NCBI GenBank assembly: GCA_003222245.1 | Contig: QHVH01000009.1 | Location: forward strand, 284,436-348,435 | Length of the DNA: 64,000 nt | Source of the DNA: Blastocatellia bacterium AA13 | GTDB taxonomy: Bacteria; Acidobacteriota; Blastocatellia; UBA7656 | Direction: 5' to 3' | Shown: positions 26,490 through 35,445 of the stretch, piece by piece | Numbering within the stretch: position 1 is the first letter of the stretch | Layout: the number at the start of each line of letters is the position of its first letter | Position numbers and translations under genes: made by a program | Notes under the pieces: model-generated | What the model saw: the letters and a program-made list of their open reading frames with translations, nothing else | What the model was told of the DNA's origin: nothing | Databases searched by the model: none

Positions 26490-29400
26490 TCACCACGTTG
26501 ACGATTCCAGATCCACATCCGGTGTTTGAAGCGCCGCGGCCACGGGGCCGGGCGCCTTGTGATCGGCTTCGGTAGCTCCATTCGAGCCATTTACCGTTCG
26601 CCGTCTCGCCACCTTCAGCCTCTTCAACTTCGCTTCTCGAAGGTCCTCGCGCTTGACGTTCCGGCTCACTGCCTCGACACCCGCGTGCGTCTTCGCCGAC
26701 TCAATTGTAGCCTCGGGGTGTTCAGTGAAATACGTGAGCAGCTTTTCGTAATCCAACAGCATTCGCTCAATGGTCTCGGGCTTGAACAGATCAGGGTTGT
26801 AGTTCATCGTCGCCCTGAACCCATCTCCATCTTCAGCCACTCCGAGAGCGAGATCGAATCTCGAGGTCTCGAGCTGGGTGCTCAGCGCGCTGATGGTCAA
26901 TCCCGGCAATCCCGGAGCCGATATAGTCAGGCTGTTGAAGGCAAAGACAACCTGCACCACCGGGGTGTGGCCAGGCGACCGCTCCACCTTCAGAGTCTTC
27001 GATATGCTCTCGAAGGGAACATCCTGATGAGCGTACGCATCAAGCGCGGTCGTTCGCACACGATCCAGCAATTGCTCGAACGTGGGATCGCCGGACAAAT
27101 CCGTGCGAAGCGGAAGCAGGTTGACGAAGAATCCTATGAGCCCCTCCGTCTCGCCGCGATTGCGATTGGCGACATTCGAGCCGATTACCAGATCGAGCCG
27201 CCCGGTTCGAAAATAGACCAGCACCTTGAACACAGCCAGCATGGTCATGAACAACGTCACTCCCTTTCGCCGGCTGACCTCCCTTAGCGCCGCGCTGATC
27301 TCGCGCGAGGTAGTCATAAACATACGAGCGCCGCGCAGACTCTGAATCTCCGGACGCGGATAGTCCGCGGGCAGCGAAAGCACGGGAGGCGCGCCTGTCA
27401 TCCGGCGCTTCCAGTATGAGAGCTGCGCTTCGAGCACTTCTCCCTTCAACCAGCCGCGCTGCCAAACGGCGAAGTCCGCGTACTGCACCGGGAGATCAGG
27501 GAGAGGCGAGGGCTTTCCATTCGAGAACGCTTCGTATAGCAGACCGACCTCGCGGTCGAGCACCTCTCCCGACCAGCCGTCGCTGATGATGTGATGCAGA
27601 GTGTTCATAACCACGTGATCCTGATCGGACAACCGAAGCACGGTCGCGCGGAAGAGAGGCCCGGTCGCGAGATCAAACGGTCGGAGCGCATCGACGCTCG
27701 CCAGCCGTCTCGCTTCACGCACTCGCTCGTCTTCCGGAACCAGCTCAAGATCCACGAGCGGCAATTCAAGTTCTCGCTTTGGAGCGATGCGCTGAACCGG
27801 CAGTCCATCTACAGCCGGGAACGTGGTGCGAAGCGATTCATGCCTGGCCACGATTTCGTTGAACGCGCGCAGCAACGCGCCGAGATCGAGCGAGCCGATG
27901 AACCTGTCGGCGTTGGCGATGTTGTACGCGGGGCTGTCGGGATCGATCTGATTGACGATCCAGAGCCGCTGCTGCGCGTAAGAAAGCGGCAGCTCGCCCA
28001 CTCGGGGCGCGGGCCGAATCGACGGCGCTTCAAGGCCGCGCCCGGACGCGGCAAGCCTGTCGACTCGCTCTCCGAATCCGGCGATGGTCGGCGCTTCGAA
28101 CAGCTCAAGAAGGCCGATTTCGAGCTCGAACACTTCGCGCGCGCGCGAGACCACGCGGGTGGCCAACAGCGAGTGGCCGCCGAGATCGAAGAAGTTGTCG
28201 TGAATGCCTATCTGGTCTCGACCCAGAACGCTCGACCAGATTCCCGCGAGCAGTTCCTGAGTCGGAGTCCGAGGAGCGGAGTTTTCGCTCTCGCTCGCAA
28301 GCTGCGTCGGGGAAGGCATGGGCAGCGCCGCGCGATCCACCTTGCCGTGCGAAGTCAGCGGCAGCTCATCGAGCAGAACATAAGCCGCGGGCATCATATA
28401 ATCCGGCAGCCGCTCCTTCAGAAAATCGCGCAGGTCGGGCGCCGATAACGGCGTCTGCACCGCGGGCAATTCAAGCGCGCGAGGCCGCATGCCGCCGGCA
28501 GGCCGGTATTCCCTGACCGCGTAGATGTAGTAGTTCATCTTCGCGTTCTCTTCGAGCGACCAGTCCTGTTCTACGACATAGGTGTAACCGAGTCGATCGA
28601 GCAACGCCTTTGCCTGGTCCAGCCTGCCCTCCATGTCATACAGCTCGAATACCAGTTGTCGTATCTTCGGCCAGTCTTGATCGCGTATGCCGGCCAGGAC
28701 ATCCATCTCGCTCTTCTCGACGTTTATCTTGAGCAGGTCGATCCGTGGAATGTTGTTTTCCCTGATGAAGTCCGAAAGAGTCGTGAGCTCAACGTTGAGC
28801 TCACTGCTGTTGAAGCGGTCGTCGAGAAGCTCTTCGAGCAGCGCCTCGCCCTTATCATCAAGAGACAGCGTCTCCTCAGTGCGCTGCTGTTCCCGAATGA
28901 ACGACCTGACGACCCGCTTGTCGTCGTCGACATCGGCGTACAGACCGGACAGGAAAGAGAACTTGGTGTAAAAGGTGAACGAAGCGGAGCCGCCGTTGGA
29001 GAATAGACCTTTCGGGAAGAGCTTCGCATTTACATCGTATAGCGACACATTCCGCTGAAGCTTCTCGAACACGTAAGGGTTCGGCTCGAACGCGAAGATG
29101 CGCGTGTTCGCGGCCATCTGATTGGCGAACAGGGTGAACAGGCCGATGTTGGCGCCTACGTCGACGATGCAGTCTCCGTCATAAATCGTGATGCCGTTTT
29201 TCAGGTATGCCTGAACCTCGAATACTTCTTTGTAGAGAAACTCGGTTTCATTCCGGTTCAGGTGGTTGACCGCCATTCGGTTCGGAAGGAAGTAAAGCTG
29301 CTTGGATTCCTCTTCGGTAAATTTGGCGGGCTCGCGAACGACGTAAGCCGCAAGCGCCTTGCCGCCCGGCATATCGTCGCGTGCTATGACGACCGAGCCG

Positions 29401-32400
29401 CGAACACCGGGATGTTTGTTGAGCGCAGATTCGATCTCGCCAAGCTCAATGCGAAAGCCTCGCAGCTTGACCTGGTTGTCGACTCGGCCGAGAAACTCGA
29501 TATTGCCTTCGGGAAGGTAGCGCGCGAGATCGCCCGTTCTGTACATCCGCGCTCCGCGCTCGCCCGAGAACGCGTCAGGTATGAACTTCTCCGCGGTCAG
29601 CTCCGGATGATTGAGATACCCGCGCGCCAATCCTTCTCCGCCTATGCTCAGCTCACCAGGTATGTGGAAAGGCAGAAGCCGATGAAGCGGATCGAGCACA
29701 TGAGTCTGAACGTTCGCGATTGGCTCACCGATGGTCGGACGGTCGAGTTCCGGCCGCACGCGGCAGATCGCGGCGTTGACCGTGCATTCGGTAGGCCCAT
29801 AGACATTGTAGAACTCGACTTGATCGTTCCGCGCGAGGATCTCCCAGGTCGGACCATCGATCGCCTCACCTCCGATAAGCACCTTCTGAAGACTACCGCT
29901 GGACGTTTCGAGCAGCCCGCCCGCGAGCAACATGCCAAGATGCGATGGCGTGCAGTCGAGCACGCTTATTCCGGCTCGCCGAATATAAGCAAGCATCGCG
30001 TTCTCATCCAGCCTGACTTCCCGCGGAATCACGTTCAACGTGTGCCCGCGGAGCAACTGGATAAGCTGCTTGACCGATGTATCGAACGCGATGGGCCCGT
30101 TCACGCTGACGCGCTGAGAGCGCCGCTCCGAATCCTGATATACCGCGTCGTCGAGGCCCGCCAGCAGATTGAACACCGATCGATGCTGAATCAAAACACC
30201 CTTGGGTTTGCCCGTTGAACCCGATGTGTAGATCACATACGCGGCGTTGTCGCTCGTCACATTTGTCAGCGGATTGTCCTCGTTCTCGGCCGAGATGGCG
30301 CTCCAATCCGAATCAAGACAAACGACGCGCTCGCATTCGGTGATCGCGTCCGCGGTCCGCCGCCTGCTCAAGACGATTGAAGCTTTCGAGTCGGAGATGA
30401 TCAGCGAACGCCGCTCCGCCGGGTATGAGGGATCGATGGGCACATAAGCGGCTCCCGATTTGAGAATGCCGATCAGCGCGATAAGCATATCGACGGAGCG
30501 GTCGATGCAGATTGCTATGAGCTGCTCTGGTCCGGCTCCGAGACGCCTCAAGTAATTCGCAAGCTGGTTCGCTCTGCGATTCAACTCGCCGTAGCTCAAT
30601 TGCTCGTCTTCGCAGACGACAGCCAGAGCGTCGGGAATCTGCGCGGCTTCAGCTTCAAACGCCTTATGAACACAGGCGTCTTTTTCGTAGCTCGCCGCGG
30701 TCTTATTCCAGGTAGTGAGCGTGAGGATTTCAGGTTCGCTCAACAGCGGCAGGCTCGAAAGCGGAGCATTCGGATTTGCAATCGCTCCTTCAAGCAGGGT
30801 CCGTATGTGGCCGAGCAGCAGCGTGATCGTTCCGGCGTCGAACAGCAGCGAGTTGTAGTGCATCAACCACCACAAGCCCTCGCTCGAATCTCCCATGAAG
30901 AAAGACAGATCGAACTTGGGAGATCCGCGGTCGATTCCCATCGTGCCGGACTTAACGCCGGGAAACTCCTTAACGGTCCGCGGCAAGTTTTGATAAGCGA
31001 TCATCACGTTGGCCAGCGGAGGCCGCGCCATCTCTCTTTCGACGTGAAGCTCCTCGATCAACTTCTCGAAGGGCAGGTCTTGATTCGCGAAGGCGCCAAG
31101 GGCGGTCTCCCGCACGCGGCCCAAGAGCTCGGCAAAGCTCGGGTCGCCCGACAAATTGGTGCGCATCACAAGCGTATTGACGAAAAAGCCGATTAGATTC
31201 TCTATCTCCTGCCGGTTGCGATTGGCGATGACAAACCGCACCAGGACGTCTTCCTGGCCGGTATACCGGGTGAGCAGAGCGTTGAAAGCGGCCAGCATGG
31301 TCATGAACATCGTCACGCCATGGCTCCGGCTGAAGGCGAGGGCTCCTTCAGCAACGTCTCTTGAAAGAGCGAGGTGCTCCTTGGCGCCGCTGAACTCCTG
31401 CGCTGGACGGATCGGCCGGTCTGTCGGCAGATTGATCCCGCGCGGCGCGTTGGCGAGCTGTGTTTTCCAATAGGCAAGCTGTCTTTGCAGTATTTCGCCT
31501 TGAAACCAATTCCGCTGCCACACCGCGAAATCCGCGTATTGAATCGGCAATTCAGGCAGAGGCGCCGGCCTGCCCGTTATGCGGGACTGGTAGAACGCCG
31601 CGACCTCGCGGAAGAGAACATCCTGAGACCACCCATCGGTGATGATGTGGTGCATCGCGTGGAATACGATGTGGTCGTCTTCTCGCAGCCTGACCACCCG
31701 GACGCGGAACAACGGTCCAATGACCACATCGAAGGGCAGTTCAGCGCTTTCAATACCGAGCCGCTCGATTTCATCTTCGCAATCGGTCTCCGACAGCTCG
31801 GAAAGATCCGCCATCGGGAAATTAACCGGCTGAGGGGGCGAGATCAATTGAACGGGAACCCCGTCGATTGCCGGAAACGTCGTACGCAACGACTCGTGCC
31901 GTTTGACGACCTCATCTATGGCATAACTAAGCGCAATCACATCCAACGCACCCGAGAAGCGCGTCATATCGGCCATGATGTTGGCCCTTGTCGTGGGATG
32001 CATCTGGTGAGTTATCCACAGGCGTTGCTGAGCGAAGGAGAGGGGGATGTCGCCTTCTCTAGACACGCGGGCGATCGGAGCGGACTCCGAGCCAGGCGCG
32101 ATCTTCATCGCTTTTTCGATCGCGTCAGCCATCGACGCCAGGAAGGGATCTTCGAATAGCGTCCTCAGAGGCAGCTCCACCTGAAACATATCTCTCGCGC
32201 GTGACATCATCTTCGTGGCGAGAAGGGAGTGGCCGCCTAATTCAAAAAAGCTGTCGTTCCTTCCGACGCGCGCCACGCCCAGGGTCGACGCCCAGAGGTT
32301 CGCAAGCAACTCCTCGATCTGGTTGGACGGCGGCGAATATGTTCCCGGAGCGACCAGTTCAACGCCGGGCGCCGGCAATGCCCGCCGATCGATTTTGCCG

Positions 32401-33887
32401 TTCGGCGTCAGAGGTATTGCTTCCAGGTTGATGAACGCCGAAGGGATCATGTAGGCGGGAAGCCGCTCTCTCAAGAAAGAGCGCAATTCGCCGGCTTCCA
32501 ACTCGGCGCCCGCGCGGCTCACAACATAAGCGGTAATTCTCTTATCGCCCGGGGCGTCTTCGCGAATGATGACGTGGCTCTGGCGCACGGCCGGATGATG
32601 GGCGATGACGGACTCGATCTCGCCGAGCTCGATACGAAAGCCGCGTATCTTCACCTGTTCATCGATTCGCCTCAGAAACTCTATATTGCCTTCGGGGCCG
32701 TAGCGGACAAGATCACCCGTTCTGTAAAGACGTGAGCCCGGATTGTCGCTGAGCGGATTGGGTATGAGCTTTTCAGCGGTCAGATCCGGATTGTTTATAT
32801 AGCCGGCCGTCAGCGCGAGGCCGCCAACGCACAACTCGCCGGACGCTCCTACCGGCGCCGGCCTGTTATCGGCGTCCAGCACATAAACAAAATTGTTCGC
32901 CGACGCTCGCCCGATCGGAATGTTGATCAGCCCGCTGTCGTTCCGCGAAGCCGGCGAGCCGACTTCAAAGATGCAGCAGTTGATCGTCGCCTCCGTCGGA
33001 CCGTAGCCGTTATAAACCGTGCAGTCGGCTGGAAGCGATTCGAATATTTGATCCACCGCGCTGCCGGTCAACTGCTCGCCCCCAAGATGCACCAGCTTCA
33101 GCGTGTCGAGCCTTCCTCCTGCCGATATCACTTCCTTGAAGAACATCGGAGTGGAGTGAATCGTGTTGATGGAGTGTTCCGTAATGTACTCGGCGTACCG
33201 CGAAGTATGGGTAATTTCCGACTTGTCCAGAAAGTGCAGCTCGCCGCCGAAGAGCACCGTGGTCAGGATTTCAAACGCGCCGAAATCAAACGACTGCGAG
33301 AGATTTTGGAGAACGCTGGTCTGCTCGCTGAAACCGAAATAGTCCTTGCTCCAGTGAAGCAGCGGCATAAGATTGCCGAACGTTATAGGAACGCCTTTCG
33401 GCCTTCCGGTCGAACCCGACGTATAGATCACGTATGCGGTCTGACTTGCCGCTTCAATGCTTGCAGGTACAACAGCCGCCGGAGCTGCATCCTTATCGCG
33501 GTAATCGGACCAGTCACGGAGGCTCGCGTTGAGCCCCGCGGATTTATCGTTCTTATCTTCGAGCTCGTCGAGACAGATCACGTGCTTCAACCGCGGGCTT
33601 GCTTCGGCGACCTTCAAAGCCTTATCGAGATACTTTGCTTCGGTGATAAGCACTTCAGCTCGGCAGTCGGCTATCACAAAACCGATGCGATCGACGGGAT
33701 GCGCGGGATCGATGGGAACGAACCCATTTCCTGATTTCAATATGCCCAGCACTCCGGCCAGGAAATCAGGCGTCGGATCGGCCATCAATGCAATTATTTG
33801 GGCAATCATTCGGGCAATTACTCGGCCTTGCGATTCGCTTTTCATTTCATTCTTCGCTTGTGGGAAGACCCGTGACTCGACAAACAT
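26490..33887 (-). CDS. NRPS-6: N-terminally truncated A, T, C, A interrupted by FkbM methyltransferase, T, C
   Basis: About 2465 residues from an ATG with GGAG 5 bases upstream. The frame is open further, but the extra 25 codons translate a palindromic repeat. The protein starts inside an A domain: IIALMADPTPDFLAGVLGIL aligns near the second conserved block, and the usual first ~60 residues are missing. They are present at the C-terminus of NRPS-5, two genes upstream. The core is intact (YTSGSTGRPKG, YRTGD, GKIDR); the code reads DFFHHGGIN+K, unassigned. T (Ser about 554) and C (HHIITDGWS) follow. A2 (about 1070-1860) reads DTKDLGVVN+K, near the Glu code DAKDLGVVDK. Between its blocks A8 and A9 sits an FkbM-type methyltransferase (about 1525-1795; VDVGANIGLFT, LLKINVEKSEMDVLAGI). 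T (Ser about 1906) and C (HHIISDGWS) end it. The C-terminal tail combines basic KLKRLKVARRRTV with a final VDLESSTW. Confidence 0.93.
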   Translation of the reverse strand: MFVESRVFPQAKNEMKSESQGRVIARMIAQIIALMADPTPDFLAGVLGILKSGNGFVPIDPAHPVDRIGFVIADCRAEVLITEAKYLDKALKVAEASPRLKHVICLDELEDKNDKSAGLNASLRDWSDYRDKDAAPAAVVPASIEAASQTAYVIYTSGSTGRPKGVPITFGNLMPLLHWSKDYFGFSEQTSVLQNLSQSFDFGAFEILTTVLFGGELHFLDKSEITHTSRYAEYITEHSINTIHSTPMFFKEVISAGGRLDTLKLVHLGGEQLTGSAVDQIFESLPADCTVYNGYGPTEATINCCIFEVGSPASRNDSGLINIPIGRASANNFVYVLDADNRPAPVGASGELCVGGLALTAGYINNPDLTAEKLIPNPLSDNPGSRLYRTGDLVRYGPEGNIEFLRRIDEQVKIRGFRIELGEIESVIAHHPAVRQSHVIIREDAPGDKRITAYVVSRAGAELEAGELRSFLRERLPAYMIPSAFINLEAIPLTPNGKIDRRALPAPGVELVAPGTYSPPSNQIEELLANLWASTLGVARVGRNDSFFELGGHSLLATKMMSRARDMFQVELPLRTLFEDPFLASMADAIEKAMKIAPGSESAPIARVSREGDIPLSFAQQRLWITHQMHPTTRANIMADMTRFSGALDVIALSYAIDEVVKRHESLRTTFPAIDGVPVQLISPPQPVNFPMADLSELSETDCEDEIERLGIESAELPFDVVIGPLFRVRVVRLREDDHIVFHAMHHIITDGWSQDVLFREVAAFYQSRITGRPAPLPELPIQYADFAVWQRNWFQGEILQRQLAYWKTQLANAPRGINLPTDRPIRPAQEFSGAKEHLALSRDVAEGALAFSRSHGVTMFMTMLAAFNALLTRYTGQEDVLVRFVIANRNRQEIENLIGFFVNTLVMRTNLSGDPSFAELLGRVRETALGAFANQDLPFEKLIEELHVEREMARPPLANVMIAYQNLPRTVKEFPGVKSGTMGIDRGSPKFDLSFFMGDSSEGLWWLMHYNSLLFDAGTITLLLGHIRTLLEGAIANPNAPLSSLPLLSEPEILTLTTWNKTAASYEKDACVHKAFEAEAAQIPDALAVVCEDEQLSYGELNRRANQLANYLRRLGAGPEQLIAICIDRSVDMLIALIGILKSGAAYVPIDPSYPAERRSLIISDSKASIVLSRRRTADAITECERVVCLDSDWSAISAENEDNPLTNVTSDNAAYVIYTSGSTGKPKGVLIQHRSVFNLLAGLDDAVYQDSERRSQRVSVNGPIAFDTSVKQLIQLLRGHTLNVIPREVRLDENAMLAYIRRAGISVLDCTPSHLGMLLAGGLLETSSGSLQKVLIGGEAIDGPTWEILARNDQVEFYNVYGPTECTVNAAICRVRPELDRPTIGEPIANVQTHVLDPLHRLLPFHIPGELSIGGEGLARGYLNHPELTAEKFIPDAFSGERGARMYRTGDLARYLPEGNIEFLGRVDNQVKLRGFRIELGEIESALNKHPGVRGSVVIARDDMPGGKALAAYVVREPAKFTEEESKQLYFLPNRMAVNHLNRNETEFLYKEVFEVQAYLKNGITIYDGDCIVDVGANIGLFTLFANQMAANTRIFAFEPNPYVFEKLQRNVSLYDVNAKLFPKGLFSNGGSASFTFYTKFSFLSGLYADVDDDKRVVRSFIREQQRTEETLSLDDKGEALLEELLDDRFNSSELNVELTTLSDFIRENNIPRIDLLKINVEKSEMDVLAGIRDQDWPKIRQLVFELYDMEGRLDQAKALLDRLGYTYVVEQDWSLEENAKMNYYIYAVREYRPAGGMRPRALELPAVQTPLSAPDLRDFLKERLPDYMMPAAYVLLDELPLTSHGKVDRAALPMPSPTQLASESENSAPRTPTQELLAGIWSSVLGRDQIGIHDNFFDLGGHSLLATRVVSRAREVFELEIGLLELFEAPTIAGFGERVDRLAASGRGLEAPSIRPAPRVGELPLSYAQQRLWIVNQIDPDSPAYNIANADRFIGSLDLGALLRAFNEIVARHESLRTTFPAVDGLPVQRIAPKRELELPLVDLELVPEDERVREARRLASVDALRPFDLATGPLFRATVLRLSDQDHVVMNTLHHIISDGWSGEVLDREVGLLYEAFSNGKPSPLPDLPVQYADFAVWQRGWLKGEVLEAQLSYWKRRMTGAPPVLSLPADYPRPEIQSLRGARMFMTTSREISAALREVSRRKGVTLFMTMLAVFKVLVYFRTGRLDLVIGSNVANRNRGETEGLIGFFVNLLPLRTDLSGDPTFEQLLDRVRTTALDAYAHQDVPFESISKTLKVERSPGHTPVVQVVFAFNSLTISAPGLPGLTISALSTQLETSRFDLALGVAEDGDGFRATMNYNPDLFKPETIERMLLDYEKLLTYFTEHPEATIESAKTHAGVEAVSRNVKREDLREAKLKRLKVARRRTVNGSNGATEADHKAPGPVAAALQTPDVDLESSTW

Positions 33888-33934
33888 AGCTGCTCCAGCA
33901 ACGCAGTTCCTGAGGGAGTCGGTTTGATTTCCAG

Positions 33935-34078
33935 CCCACCGATGAATTGGTGGGGAGGACATAAGGTTTGCCGACGCGTGATGACCGCGTAGCGGTCATT
34001 TGAATTTAGCCCACCGATTTATCGGTGGGATTCGTTCGCGACGCCCCAGTCCCGAAGGGACGACAATAGCCCTTCGGG
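33935..34078. repeat. Palindrome-rich repeat between DUF3326-like gene and NRPS-6
   Basis: Four hairpins lie within about 145 bases: CCCACC...GGTGGG (33935-33954); ATGACCGC-GTA-GCGGTCAT (33981-33999); CCCACCGAT-TT-ATCGGTGGG (34010-34029); and GTCCC-GAA-GGGAC (34049-34061), whose CCCGAAGGG also pairs with CCCTTCGGG at 34070-34078. The first and third are variants of one element. The composition resembles the larger cluster at 41700-42060. It occupies the gap in front of the truncated A domain and overlaps the upstream in-frame ATG of NRPS-6, which is why I reject that start. Confidence 0.8.
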
Positions 34079-34110
34079 AGGTAGAATCATTTGCCAAAAA
34101 CCACCGAAAT

Positions 34111-35445
34111 CTAGAAAGGACCGGATTCCAGGTTCACGAATGAATCCGTCGCGGGAAGGGCCTTCTCCCACACTTCCGCGGGTTGCTCCTTGTAACGCAG
34201 GGTCTTCAGCGGACGCGCGATGCTCTCCAGGCTTATTCCCTTTCGCAATGCGGTCAGGATTCCCGCCGCCTCAGCATAGCTGCGTGCTTCGACGACATTA
34301 CGTAGTCCCAACTCTTCTTGCGTCACCTCAAAAATCGTCCGGTTTTCCTGAACCGCGATGATGGGAATCTCATGCTTCTGCGCGTAGATTGCCGGTATTC
34401 CTCCAAGCGAGGTCGCAGGCATTACGATCGCCGTCACGTTATGTATGTTGAGCAAATCGACGAGGCGGCAATTGGACGGAGGCCGAACGTGAGGCGCGCG
34501 TTGAAGCCCGATCAGCACACACGCAAGACCGCTTGCGGAAGCGAACTCGCCCGCCGCCCTTGCATCGACTACATTGTGCCGGAGATCGAGATCGTGAATA
34601 TTGGTCAACGGCGCGTGCGCCGATGGAACTCCATATCGCCTGGTAACCGAATAGGAGATGACCGCTTCAACGCCGCCGACCGGATTCGGGAACTGGCCGT
34701 CGAAGTGATTGGCGTATTCCTCGAATGACAGGTCTTGAATATTGCTCGTCAGCGCGATCGCGGTGGCGCCTCTTTGCAGCAGCTTCTCACACGCTTCGAA
34801 GATTACACCGGGGTTGTCAACGGTTCCGACAAACGCGCCCGACTGATTCTTGACGCAGCGGCCTCCGATCGGCTTCTCGGTGACTATGCAGTCGATGATA
34901 TTCGCGCCGTGAACGGCCCTGACCGTGTTGACTACGTTGAACACGATGTCGAGCTTCTTCGGATCGGACTTCTCAACGATCAGGCCGATCTTGTTGGACT
35001 GCGGCAGGTGAAGATCCACGAGACCCCTGCAAAGAAGGTCTATTGTGAGTCCGTCGGTGTACACGACGTTGTCGCTGTTGAGGCCGATGAAATTTGACGC
35101 GTTTACCGAGTTTGGATGCGTGATCAGATAGTCGGTCGTGGCCGCCAGCAGGTTTGTGACCGGCGCGGCGTCTCCCGCATAACCCCCGATGCTGCATCCG
35201 ATCCCGGTCGGAATGATGTTCAGTACGGCGCTCTTACCGCCGTGGTATGCTCGCGGGCCGGGTGAAAACGGGTAGTGCGACTCCGTGTCGCTGCTCGTGA
35301 CTTCGAGCACGATCTCGTCCGCTGTGGTCTTAGCGATGTACCACCGAAGAGCCGTGGGGCCAATCGCTTTCTCTATGATTTCTGGTAACGACCGGGCGTC
35401 ATCGACGTCCGCTCTTCGGATTCGCTTCTGAGTGTTTTGGATCAT
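34111..35445 (-). CDS. DUF3326-like protein of unknown function
   Basis: 444 residues; AAGGAG lies 8 bases before the ATG, which overlaps the NRPS-5 stop as TAATG, so translation is coupled to NRPS-5. A conserved block at about 79-120 (IPTGIGCSIGGYAGD, then YLITHPNSVN) and later GGVEAVISYSVTRRYGVP and MPATSLGGIPAIYAQ match my memory of the DUF3326 family. I know no established activity for that family. It has no signal peptide or membrane segment. The gene sits exactly between the two halves of a split A domain. It could make or modify the unusual residue loaded there, or help assemble that domain; both ideas are inference. Its C-terminus, VNLESGPF, closely resembles that of NRPS-6 (VDLESSTW). 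Confidence 0.8.
   Translation of the reverse strand: MIQNTQKRIRRADVDDARSLPEIIEKAIGPTALRWYIAKTTADEIVLEVTSSDTESHYPFSPGPRAYHGGKSAVLNIIPTGIGCSIGGYAGDAAPVTNLLAATTDYLITHPNSVNASNFIGLNSDNVVYTDGLTIDLLCRGLVDLHLPQSNKIGLIVEKSDPKKLDIVFNVVNTVRAVHGANIIDCIVTEKPIGGRCVKNQSGAFVGTVDNPGVIFEACEKLLQRGATAIALTSNIQDLSFEEYANHFDGQFPNPVGGVEAVISYSVTRRYGVPSAHAPLTNIHDLDLRHNVVDARAAGEFASASGLACVLIGLQRAPHVRPPSNCRLVDLLNIHNVTAIVMPATSLGGIPAIYAQKHEIPIIAVQENRTIFEVTQEELGLRNVVEARSYAEAAGILTALRKGISLESIARPLKTLRYKEQPAEVWEKALPATDSFVNLESGPF

Noticed and set aside
33888..33962. Upstream in-frame ATG for NRPS-6
   Set aside because: The extra 25 codons translate a palindromic repeat (CCCACC...GGTGGG) and that ATG has no ribosome site, whereas the ATG at 33887 has GGAG 5 bases upstream.
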